Source: Pyropia haitanensis
Lineage: Eukaryota > Rhodophyta > Bangiophyceae > Bangiales > Bangiaceae
Reading direction: 5' to 3'
Assembly: GCA_008729055.1 (NCBI GenBank)
Contig: SDUX01000139.1
Location: forward strand, 1-11,212
DNA length: 11,212 nucleotides
The position numbers and the translations under genes were made by a program. Below are positions 1-6,771 of the stretch, one piece after another. The notes beneath the pieces are model-generated. The model saw only the letters and a program-made list of their open reading frames with translations. It did no database searches and was not told where the DNA came from. Position 1 is the first letter of the stretch, and every line of letters begins with the position of its first letter.

Positions 1-191
1 TGATCACCGTGCCACGGAAACGGTTGTGCGGGCATAAGGCGCTTGCCGAAGAGGAGAAGAAACACAGCAGCAAAACCTGCCAGCAGAACAGCGGGTAAGG
101 CCCAGGCGGGAAAGCCGCGACGGGAACCGGAGGACGTCCCGGAGGCCGAAATCGCGGGATCAGAAAAAGTGGTTAAATCAGAAAGAGACAT
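1..191 (-). CDS. N-terminus of a membrane-anchored protein, possibly an RND/HlyD-type efflux adaptor (partial)
   Basis: The minus strand is open from an ATG at 191-189 to the left edge (about 63 codons, no stop). The first ~30 residues are polar, rich in Ser/Thr and end in a Gly-Ser-Arg-Arg stretch. A single hydrophobic segment follows (about residues 32-48, Ala/Leu/Val/Phe rich), then Gly-Lys-Arg-Leu and a Pro-rich stretch. This is the layout of a type II-anchored protein: short cytoplasmic tail, one membrane helix, and the rest in the periplasm. Periplasmic adaptor subunits of RND efflux pumps often start this way, which is why I propose it, but no adaptor domain lies inside the window. It follows the Cys-rich exported protein after a 91-bp gap on the same strand, so the two may be co-transcribed. 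An earlier ATG at 196-194 is in another frame and stops after a few codons. The coding call is fairly sure; the function is a guess. Confidence 0.55.
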   Translation of the reverse strand, partial: MSLSDLTTFSDPAISASGTSSGSRRGFPAWALPAVLLAGFAAVFLLLFGKRLMPAQPFPWHGD

Positions 192-282
192 GTCATAGCA
201 AAAGTAAATTCGTGAGAGAAAGATGCGGAGCCAACAGGCGAAAGTGCCCGGGCCGCAGGTGCAGAGAGAGCCGGAGGCAGGA

Positions 283-681
283 TCAAACCTGCAGGCTCAC
301 GAATTTTGCGTAGACATGATTCTCCCGCGAAGAGATCGCGGGAGGCGGAGCGAATGCGAATGCTCCGGAAGCGATCACAGACTGCGTGATCGCCAGATTG
401 TCGATGTTCGACAGAAAGTCAGGAAAGAGATCAACTCCTTCGAGAGAAACTTTGAAATCATTCTGGCTGGGAAGATAATCACCCCAGTCAAATTCAATGG
501 TCTCCGTGCAGTCGTCCGGCTCGGAACAGCAATCATCCTCTTCCTCGACTGCTTCGAGACAAGGGCACGCCGAAGCGAAGATCTCTTCCGCACAGGAGCA
601 GAAGTTCGCCGAATAGTTCTGCGTAGCTGCCAGCAAAAGAGCCGTCAGCAGAAGCAGAAATTTCTGGAATAGAGTGTTCAC
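283..681 (-). CDS. Small exported Cys-rich acidic protein of unknown function
   Basis: A 132-residue protein that I do not recognise. The start is a GTG at 681-679; an in-frame TGA two codons upstream rules out any longer form. Residues 1-25 form a signal peptide: Lys7, a Leu/Ala-rich core, and likely cleavage after Ala19 or Ala25. The mature N-terminus has seven cysteines in 31 residues (28, 30, 39, 41, 51, 52, 58) in CxC, CPC and CC groupings, embedded in a very acidic stretch of Glu and Asp. The remaining ~70 residues have no Cys. Such a segment could bind metal or form disulfides in the periplasm; this is inference. No Shine-Dalgarno sequence precedes it. The following gene on the same strand starts 91 bp downstream and may encode a membrane-anchored adaptor, so a link to metal export is possible but untested. 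Confidence 0.6.
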   Translation of the reverse strand: MNTLFQKFLLLLTALLLAATQNYSANFCSCAEEIFASACPCLEAVEEEDDCCSEPDDCTETIEFDWGDYLPSQNDFKVSLEGVDLFPDFLSNIDNLAITQSVIASGAFAFAPPPAISSRENHVYAKFVSLQV

Positions 682-846
682 CGTTCAGTTGGAAAGTCCC
701 TGTAAAAGTCGATTTCCTCAAGACGATTGCTTCTTTCTCACTGACAATGCCACCGTAAAAATCGTTCAATCAAAACGCTCAATCACCTTGAAACCAACGT
801 TTTGCGAAATGCAGAAAGTGGCTCAGCAGGGTTGAGTCGAAGACCC

Positions 847-878
847 AACAGGGGTACGGGCCGAAACGGAACCCTGTT
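847..878. repeat. Inverted repeat / hairpin in the rnr upstream region
   Basis: AACAGGG at 847-853 pairs perfectly with CCCTGTT at 872-878. Inside lies a second small pairing, CCG (861-863) with CGG (867-869) around an AAA loop. No T-run follows on either strand, so it is not a normal intrinsic terminator. It lies upstream of the proposed rnr promoter, so it could be an operator or an mRNA structure, or have no function. Confidence 0.35.
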
Positions 879-888
879 AGCCTGCGAG

Positions 889-917
889 TTGCAAATTACG
901 TCAAATGAGCGATTAAT
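889..917 (+). promoter_or_regulatory. Possible sigma-70-like promoter for rnr
   Basis: TTGCAA at 889-894 (4 of 6 matches to the -35 consensus) and ATTAAT at 912-917 (4 of 6 to the -10 consensus) are separated by 17 bp. Transcription would begin near 924, leaving a leader of about 145 nt before the ATG at 1070. This is pattern matching only, and weak. Confidence 0.25.
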
Positions 918-1069
918 CCCTATCACTTGGATCCACGCGCAAGAGGTTTGTTTCTTTTCTCCACTATCGGAAAGCGCGCCGGATCACTTCCCGGAACTTA
1001 CAGATCGTGCCGATACGACCGGGGTCGGCAAACCATAAGGGGGCACTAACAGAACCCCAATCTACAGAC

Positions 1070-3439
1070 ATGGAAGAATCCATACTACAACTGCTCGGCA
1101 GGAAGAACTACGTCCCTGCTGATGCTCATGAATTGATGAAGCAGCTCAAAATCGACCTGAGTCGAAAGCAGGAGGTTCGCGGAGTGCTCGCTGATCTCGA
1201 ACGCGACGGCTTTGTCGCCCGCATCAAAGGGCACCGCTATATTCTACCGAAGGAGGCGGACCTGATTCCGGGGCGCCTGCAGATTACCAAAGGCGGACGC
1301 GGCTTTCTGATGCCGGATGACCCCGGCATGGCGGAGATTGAAATTCCGGCGAGAGCAACCGGAACCGCCATGAACGAGGACCGTGTCCTCGTTCGCCTTG
1401 ATGTAAAACCACAGGGGCGGAGACCGAGAGCGGAAGCGCCCCGCTCCGGAAAGGTTGTTCGCGTGCTGGAGCGTCGAAGAAATCAGATCGTGGGAACCTT
1501 CCGACAGGGAAAGCGTTTTGCTCACGTCGTGCCGGATGATCCGCGAATGAATCACGACATCTACGTGCCACCGGCAAAAGATGTGGGGCGCAAACCCCGC
1601 TCGGGAGACAAAGTCGTCGTCGAGCTGGGCGAATGGGAAAACCGCAACACCAACCCCGAAGGAGTGATTATTGAAGTGCTCGGTCCTCCCACTGCGGAAG
1701 GCGTCGATATGCTGAGCGTGATCCGTCAATATGACCTTCCGCTGCGATTTCCGAAGGAGGTGCTCAACGAAGTGAAGAATTTTGGAACCGAAGTCACCCG
1801 GGCGGATATCGAGGGTCGCAAGGATTGCCGCAGCCATGATGTTATCACGATCGACCCCTTTGACGCCCGCGATTTTGACGATGCCTTCTACCTGCAACGA
1901 GCCGGAGAAAACAAATGGCGACTCTGGGTCCACATTGCCGACGTCTCCCACTACGTGAAGCCGAATTCCGCGCTCGACCGCGAGGCTCACAAGCGCGGCA
2001 ACTCCACCTACCTCGTCGACCGCGTCATTCCCATGTTGCCGGAAGCACTGTCGAATGAGCTCTGTTCGCTAAAGCCGGACGTCGATCGACTCACAAAATG
2101 CGTGGAGTTTCTTCTCAGTGATGCCGGAGATGTTCTCAAGACCCGTTTTCACGAAGCGGTCATTCACTCGAAACGCCGCTACTCCTATGAAGAAGCGATG
2201 GAGGTCATCAACAAAAAGCAGCCGGGCGACCGGATTGAGGAGATGCTTCACCACGCGAACCGGATCGCCCAGCTCATTCGGAAAAAGCGTTTTGCGAACG
2301 GATCGCTGGAACTCGATTTTCCCGAGACCAAAATTCATTTGAATGAAGACGGGGAGGTCGACCGGATCGAGAAAACGGAGAATGATGAATCCCATCAGCT
2401 CATCGAAGAGTTCATGCTCCTCGCAAACGAAGCGGTCGCCACGCGATTGATTCAGCAGAAAAAATCGACGATTCACCGCGTTCACGAGAGCCCGGATCCC
2501 AAACGACTTGCTGATTACCGCGAAGAAATCCTGGGACACAACCTGCCCTGCGGGAATCTGGAAAAAACCGCAGAGGTGCAGAAACTGCTTCGCCGACTGA
2601 ACAAACTCACGATTGGGCCTGCGCTCAAAATTGGATTTCTCAGATCCCTGATGCAGGCGCGCTACTCCGTCGAACCGCTCGGCCACTACGGCCTCGCGAA
2701 AGAAAAGTATGCGCACTTTACCTCACCGATCCGGCGATACGCCGACCTCATCGTGCACCGCACGCTCTTTCAGAACGCGAAAATTCCTACTGCAAAGCTT
2801 TCCCGCGTTGCCGATCACATTTCCACGACCGAACGGAATTCTGCCGATGCGGAACGAGACAGCAAAGACGTCAAGATGTTCGCATTCCTGCAGTCTCAAA
2901 TCGATGAGCGGAATCTCGTCCCCTACGACGCGCATGTCACGGACGTGCGGAACTTCGGACTCTTCATCGACGTTTCCGATCTCGGGATGCGCGGCCTGAT
3001 CCCGCTCTCGCGAATGGACGACGATTTCTACGAATTTGATTCTGCGCGGGTTCAGGTCATCGGGCGCAGACGGAAACGGGTCATTGGGCTCGGGGACATC
3101 ATCGAAGTGGTCATCGACAAAGTGGACCGTGCAAAGAAAGAGGTCGATTTCCGGCCCTCCGGGTCAGCTCCGGTCAGAGGAAGGTCCGGCTCCAAATCGC
3201 GTGGTCGCCGTCCCGGTGCGCGAAGTGGCGGCGGAAAGCGTGGCGGCGATTCACGAAAAGATTCCGGCTCCCGCCCCCGGCAGTCGGAAAAGCGGAAGCC
3301 ACGCAGTGGAAAGCCGCGCTCTAATCGCTCGAAGAGTTCGCGACCGGACGGAAAAAGTTCGCGCCGGTCAGAGAGCCGTTCTTCCGGAAGATCGAATCAG
3401 GGAAGGAAGCGGTCCGGAGCAAGCCGAAGCAGGAAATAG
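1070..3439 (+). CDS. rnr: Ribonuclease R (3'-5' exoribonuclease)
   Basis: A processive 3'-5' exoribonuclease of the RNase II/R family, acting in the cytoplasm on structured RNA, mRNA fragments and rRNA. Starting at the ATG at 1070 gives 789 residues. The frame stays open upstream to a GTG at 1007, but those 21 residues do not look like family sequence. Order of parts: winged-helix N-terminus (~1-60), two cold-shock-type RNA-binding domains (~65-210), the RNB catalytic domain (~250-575), an S1 domain (~615-690), and a basic tail (~695-789). The catalytic motif DPFDARDFDD spans residues 262-271; Asp262, 268, 270 and 271 match the four metal-binding aspartates of E. coli RNase R. The Arg-rich motif HFTSPIRRYADLIVHR is also intact. 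The tail is almost entirely Arg, Lys, Ser and Gly. There is no Shine-Dalgarno before the ATG. It converges with tkt, stop to stop, about 95 bp apart. Confidence 0.96.
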   Translation: MEESILQLLGRKNYVPADAHELMKQLKIDLSRKQEVRGVLADLERDGFVARIKGHRYILPKEADLIPGRLQITKGGRGFLMPDDPGMAEIEIPARATGTAMNEDRVLVRLDVKPQGRRPRAEAPRSGKVVRVLERRRNQIVGTFRQGKRFAHVVPDDPRMNHDIYVPPAKDVGRKPRSGDKVVVELGEWENRNTNPEGVIIEVLGPPTAEGVDMLSVIRQYDLPLRFPKEVLNEVKNFGTEVTRADIEGRKDCRSHDVITIDPFDARDFDDAFYLQRAGENKWRLWVHIADVSHYVKPNSALDREAHKRGNSTYLVDRVIPMLPEALSNELCSLKPDVDRLTKCVEFLLSDAGDVLKTRFHEAVIHSKRRYSYEEAMEVINKKQPGDRIEEMLHHANRIAQLIRKKRFANGSLELDFPETKIHLNEDGEVDRIEKTENDESHQLIEEFMLLANEAVATRLIQQKKSTIHRVHESPDPKRLADYREEILGHNLPCGNLEKTAEVQKLLRRLNKLTIGPALKIGFLRSLMQARYSVEPLGHYGLAKEKYAHFTSPIRRYADLIVHRTLFQNAKIPTAKLSRVADHISTTERNSADAERDSKDVKMFAFLQSQIDERNLVPYDAHVTDVRNFGLFIDVSDLGMRGLIPLSRMDDDFYEFDSARVQVIGRRRKRVIGLGDIIEVVIDKVDRAKKEVDFRPSGSAPVRGRSGSKSRGRRPGARSGGGKRGGDSRKDSGSRPRQSEKRKPRSGKPRSNRSKSSRPDGKSSRRSESRSSGRSNQGRKRSGASRSRK

Positions 3440-3452
3440 TGCGACGGCTCGA

Positions 3453-3508
3453 CCTTTCCGGAATCGCAACGGGGAAAGGAAACGGTGGCGACATTTGAAG
3501 TCGCCATC
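3453..3508. terminator. Two hairpins between convergent rnr and tkt (possible bidirectional terminator)
   Basis: The short gap between the two stop codons holds two stem-loops. CCTTTCC (3453-3459) pairs with GGAAAGG (3473-3479). TGGCGAC (3486-3492) pairs with GTCGCCA (3500-3506) around a 7-nt loop, and the stem extends to 3484-3508 with a G-T pair. Neither is followed by a clear T-run on either strand, so termination here is inferred from position and symmetry. Confidence 0.4.
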
Positions 3509-3534
3509 CGCTCCAGAAAAGTTGCCAAAAGGTC

Positions 3535-5526
3535 TTACGCCAACCCCTTCACGGTCTCGACTACGTTTTCCGCAGTCATGCCGAGCTCGCTCATTACGGT
3601 GTTACCCGGCGCGCTGATACCGAAACGGTCGATGCCGACCACGGCTCCGGCGGAACCGACGTATTTCCACCAAAGTCCGCTGACACCTGCCTCGATCGCG
3701 ACCCGCTTCGTGCAGGCGGCAGGAAGAATGGACTCGCGGTAGTCGTCCGTCTGGCGCTCAAATCGCTCCATGCAGGGCATCGAGACAACGCGGACTCCGT
3801 CGCCGAGTGACTTGGCCGCTTCGAGAGCGTGTTGAAGCTCGCTTCCCGTTCCAATCAGAATGGTGTCGAGATCACCGGTTTCTTTCTTAGCGATGTAGGC
3901 GCCGCGAAAGACGCCTTCCCGACGCTCGCTCGCGGGAATCTCGTTCATCGTCGGCACGGCCTGGCGGGTCAGGAAAAGAGCGGTGGGTCCGTCTTTTCTT
4001 TCCACCATGGCAGCGAATGCTCCGGCGGTTTCCTCGGGGTCGGCGGGACGAATCACGTCGACATTTGGAATGACGCGCACACCGCTGACGGTTTCGACAG
4101 GCTGGTGGGTGGGGCCGTCCTCCCCGACTCCGACAGAATCGTGTGTGAGAATGTATCCGACGGGAAGGTGGGCGAGTCCGGCGAGTCGGATCGACGGACG
4201 AAGGTAGTCGGCAAACACGGCGAAGGTCGCGCCGGTAGCGAGAAAAATCCCGTCGTAGGCGAGACCGTTGCAGATGGCACCCATCGCATGCTCGCGAATG
4301 CCGTACCAGATGTTTTTCTGACCGAAATCGTCTTTGCTGAGGTCGCCGCTCGACTTGATGTAGTTCTTTGTGGAACCAAAAAGGTCGGCACTTCCGGTAA
4401 CGAGATTCGGAACTGCTTCGGCGACCGCCTGGATGACTTCCCCTCCGGCAGCGCGGGTAGCGTTTTTGTATTCGGAATCAAATTCAGGGATTCTGCTGAG
4501 GAGGTCGTCAGGAGTGTTCCCTTCGACAGCGTCAGAAAGTTGTGACGCGAGCTGCGGGTTGGCAGCTTTCCACGCATTGAAGGTTTCCTCCCATGCAGCG
4601 TAGGCAGCGGTGAGGGCCTCGCGGTGTGATGCGAAGTAGGTTTTGGTTTCGTCGGAAACGAAGAAGGTCTCTTCCGGCAGACCCAGTCCGGCGCGCGCGG
4701 ATTCAGCAAACTTGGCTCCGCCCTCCCCGTGGCCTGCCGCAGTTCCGGCGACTTCGGGAATTCCTTTTCCGATCAGTGTTTTGGCCTCGATCAGGGTCGG
4801 CTTGCCGTTGGAGTTTGCTTTCGCTTCCTCAACGGCGGCGAGAACAGCGCTCATGTCATGGCCGTCCACTTGAACCGCATTCCACCCGAATGACTTGAAA
4901 CGCTCCAGCGTATCATAGCTCTGTGTGACGTTGGCCATCGCATCGAGCGTTACGTCATTTGAATCATAGATCAGAACGAGGTTATCGAGACCGTTGTGTC
5001 CTGCAAAGGCGATCGCTTCGGATGCGACACCTTCCTGGAGACATCCATCACCGGCGAGGCAGAAGATGGTCTGATCAAAGATCGTATGCTCATCAGTATT
5101 GTATTTGGCAGCCGCCATTTTGGCGGAAAGCGCGTATCCGACAGCGTTGCCAACCCCCTGGCCGAGAGGGCCGGTGGTCGCTTCCACTCCGTCGGTTTCA
5201 TCAAATTCCGGGTGACCTGGCGTGATGCTGTGGAGCTGACGAAAGTTCTTTACCTCGTCGAGAGAAAGATTGTATCCGGCGAGGTGGAGCCAGCCGTAGA
5301 GAAACATCGAACCGTGTCCTGCAGAAAGGATGAAGCGATCGCGGTTGAGCCATTTGGGTTCGGCCGGATTGTAAGCCATCGCATGTCCGTAGAGAACGGC
5401 ACCGATATCAGCTGCACCGAGAGGCAATCCGAGGTGACCGGAGCTGCAGGCATGGACAGCATCGATGGCGAGTCCGCGAGCTTCGTTCGCGGCACGGGAA
5501 AGGGCTTCTTGATTCAGGTCACTCAT
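3535..5526 (-). CDS. tkt: Transketolase
   Basis: A thiamine-diphosphate enzyme that moves two-carbon ketol units between sugar phosphates in the pentose phosphate pathway (and the Calvin cycle where present), in the cytoplasm. The 663 residues match the full length of the family. Visible hallmarks: [13 protein letters not shown] (28-40) with the cofactor-site His; the [11 protein letters not shown] segment (63-73); [21 protein letters not shown] region (104-124); the ThDP-binding GDG motif GDGCLQEG (159-166) ending in DSND (188-191); the YGIREHAM segment with the catalytic Glu; and [16 protein letters not shown] in the pyrimidine-binding domain. SGHL replaces the more usual SGHP, a substitution I regard as tolerated. 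No frameshift is seen. The gene is divergent from hisG, with 151 bp between the starts and a perfect palindrome in the gap. No Shine-Dalgarno sequence precedes the ATG at 5526. Confidence 0.97.
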   Translation of the reverse strand: MSDLNQEALSRAANEARGLAIDAVHACSSGHLGLPLGAADIGAVLYGHAMAYNPAEPKWLNRDRFILSAGHGSMFLYGWLHLAGYNLSLDEVKNFRQLHSITPGHPEFDETDGVEATTGPLGQGVGNAVGYALSAKMAAAKYNTDEHTIFDQTIFCLAGDGCLQEGVASEAIAFAGHNGLDNLVLIYDSNDVTLDAMANVTQSYDTLERFKSFGWNAVQVDGHDMSAVLAAVEEAKANSNGKPTLIEAKTLIGKGIPEVAGTAAGHGEGGAKFAESARAGLGLPEETFFVSDETKTYFASHREALTAAYAAWEETFNAWKAANPQLASQLSDAVEGNTPDDLLSRIPEFDSEYKNATRAAGGEVIQAVAEAVPNLVTGSADLFGSTKNYIKSSGDLSKDDFGQKNIWYGIREHAMGAICNGLAYDGIFLATGATFAVFADYLRPSIRLAGLAHLPVGYILTHDSVGVGEDGPTHQPVETVSGVRVIPNVDVIRPADPEETAGAFAAMVERKDGPTALFLTRQAVPTMNEIPASERREGVFRGAYIAKKETGDLDTILIGTGSELQHALEAAKSLGDGVRVVSMPCMERFERQTDDYRESILPAACTKRVAIEAGVSGLWWKYVGSAGAVVGIDRFGISAPGNTVMSELGMTAENVVETVKGLA

Positions 5527-5604
5527 AAAACAGTAGGATTCGGTTTCGATTTGAATTGGGGCCTATCTTTGGCGCATTCGATTGGCTTCGCAAGTCGACA
5601 TATT

Positions 5605-5620
5605 GAAACAGGCCTGTTTC
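5605..5620. promoter_or_regulatory. Perfect 16-bp palindrome between tkt and hisG, candidate operator
   Basis: The sequence GAAACAGGCCTGTTTC is its own reverse complement, with no spacer. It sits 79 bp upstream of the tkt start and 58 bp upstream of the hisG start, where a dimeric repressor or activator could control one or both genes. I do not recognise the site as that of a known regulator, and I found no clear promoter hexamers around it. Confidence 0.4.
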
Positions 5621-5677
5621 CAATCTCTCGAAAAACCCAGATGACAGATCGCGGTTTCGCTGCAATGTAGCGCCAAC

Positions 5678-6565
5678 ATGGCTGAAGAAACGCAACAGAT
5701 TCTCAAAGTCGGCCTGCCGAAAGGCAGCCTTTCCGAACCGACTCTCGATCTTTTCGAGAAGGCCGGTTACAACATCAGCGGGGCATCCCGTTCCTATCGT
5801 CCCTCCGTGGACGATCCGGAACTGCAGATGCGCCTGATCCGTGCCCAGGAAATCGGGCGCTACGTCGATCATGGATTTCTCGATTGCGGGATCACCGGTA
5901 AAGACTGGATCGCAGAGAACGGCGCTGATGTTCATGTCGTCTGTGACCTGCAATACAGCCGCGCGACTTCAAACCCCACCCGTTGGGTTCTCGTTGTGCC
6001 GAACGATTCCCCGATTCAGACGGTGAAAGATCTCGAGGGCAAGCGCATCGCAGCGGAAGCAATCGGCATCGTCGAGAAGTACCTCGAGGAAAACGGCGTC
6101 AATGCTGAGGTCGAATTCAGCTGGGGCGCGACCGAGGTGAAAGTCCCGGAACTGGTAGACGCCATCGTCGACATCACCGAGACCGGATCTTCGCTCCGGG
6201 CCAACAATCTCCGAATTGTTGATGAACTGATGCAGAGTTATCCGCAGTTTGTCGCAAAGAAAGAATCATGGGAGGATCCCTGGAAGCGGGCCAAAATCGA
6301 GCGCATGGCAGTGCTGCTGCAGGGCGCTCTCGCCGCCCGTGACATGGTCGGATTGAAGATGAACCTGAAAAACGAAGGTAAAGATGCCGTTCTGGACCTG
6401 CTTCCCTCTCTTCGCAAACCAACCGTTTCCGAACTGACCGATGGCAACTGGGTTGCAGTCGAAACGGTTCTGCACGAAAGAGAGGTTCGTGAGCTGGTTC
6501 CGCGTCTCAAAGAACTCGGTGCAGAAGGGATCATCGAATATCCCTTGAATAAAGTCATTGATTGA
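5678..6565 (+). CDS. hisG: ATP phosphoribosyltransferase, long form
   Basis: Catalyses the first, committed step of histidine synthesis: ATP plus PRPP gives phosphoribosyl-ATP. The 295 residues fit the long form (HisG-L), which carries its own C-terminal regulatory domain and does not need HisZ. The N-terminal [22 protein letters not shown] (9-30) is the family start. The PRPP-binding loop [14 protein letters not shown] (165-178) is intact, and the regulatory domain covers about 215-295. In the family that domain binds histidine for feedback inhibition; this is family knowledge. The ATG at 5678 is the only start that fits, and it lacks a Shine-Dalgarno sequence. No other his gene lies in the window. 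The bS22-like gene follows 84 bp later on the same strand, so read-through is possible. Confidence 0.96.
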   Translation: MAEETQQILKVGLPKGSLSEPTLDLFEKAGYNISGASRSYRPSVDDPELQMRLIRAQEIGRYVDHGFLDCGITGKDWIAENGADVHVVCDLQYSRATSNPTRWVLVVPNDSPIQTVKDLEGKRIAAEAIGIVEKYLEENGVNAEVEFSWGATEVKVPELVDAIVDITETGSSLRANNLRIVDELMQSYPQFVAKKESWEDPWKRAKIERMAVLLQGALAARDMVGLKMNLKNEGKDAVLDLLPSLRKPTVSELTDGNWVAVETVLHEREVRELVPRLKELGAEGIIEYPLNKVID

Positions 6566-6609
6566 CCGATAGTCCGCGCCCGTCATCGAACAGTCGCATC
6601 GAAACGGGG

Positions 6610-6623
6610 GTCGCATCAGCGAC
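6610..6623 (+). repeat. Short hairpin in the hisG-bS22 gap
   Basis: GTCGC (6610-6614) pairs with GCGAC (6619-6623) around an ATCA loop. The left arm is part of an 8-bp direct repeat GTCGCATC (6593-6600 and 6610-6617). No T-run follows, so it is not a clear terminator. It lies 27 bp upstream of the small ribosomal-protein gene and could influence its expression; weak evidence. Confidence 0.25.
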
Positions 6624-6649
6624 GCGAAACAACCAACACTTTTTGAACT

Positions 6650-6754
6650 ATGGGATGCCTTAAAAAGAAAAGGAAATCCAAGATCAGTAAGCACAAGCGA
6701 CGCAAACGTATGAAGGCTAACCGCCATAAGAAGCGTTTGCGTTACAAGAGCTAA
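6650..6754 (+). CDS. Tiny basic ribosomal protein, bS22 / AURKAIP1-COX24 (mS38) domain type
   Basis: A 34-codon gene, ATG at 6650 to TAA at 6752-6754, starting MGCLKKKRKSKISKHKRRKR and ending in Tyr-Lys-Ser. More than half of the residues are Lys, Arg or His. The MG-(x)2-KKKRK-x-K(I/M)-x-KHKxRK pattern matches the small proteins annotated as AURKAIP1/COX24-domain, related to mitochondrial mS38 and to bS22 of mycobacterial ribosomes, which lies near the decoding centre of the small subunit. I recognise this from the pattern; I did not run a profile. It has no Shine-Dalgarno sequence. It sits 84 bp after hisG and 17 bp before the TPR gene on the same strand, suggesting co-transcription. Conventional gene finders could miss it because of its length. 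Confidence 0.75.
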   Translation: MGCLKKKRKSKISKHKRRKRMKANRHKKRLRYKS

Positions 6755-6771
6755 GCGTTGATCTTGGACGA

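Larger units (their letters stand above)
682..1069. other. Divergent non-coding region between the Cys-rich gene and rnr
   Basis: About 390 bp separating two divergent genes. It holds an inverted repeat at 847-878 and a weak promoter-like pair at 889-917 facing rnr, both listed separately. The open frames crossing it have no recognisable protein character. No convincing -35/-10 pair was found for the minus-strand gene; TTGATT-like hexamers are present but without a good partner. Confidence 0.5.

Noticed and set aside
533..769. 78-codon minus-strand frame overlapping the start of the Cys-rich gene
   Set aside because: It shares most of its DNA with the better supported gene in another frame and has no signal or family pattern.
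802..1038. 78-codon plus-strand open frame before rnr
   Set aside because: No domain-like pattern, no ribosome binding site, and it spans the hairpin and promoter candidate of the rnr leader. Most likely a chance frame.
1244..1990. 248-codon minus-strand open frame inside rnr
   Set aside because: Antisense shadow of the cold-shock and RNB regions; no family resemblance.
3829..4545. 238-codon plus-strand open frame inside tkt
   Set aside because: It lies antisense to fully conserved transketolase coding; its length reflects codon bias of the real gene, and the protein has no recognisable motif.
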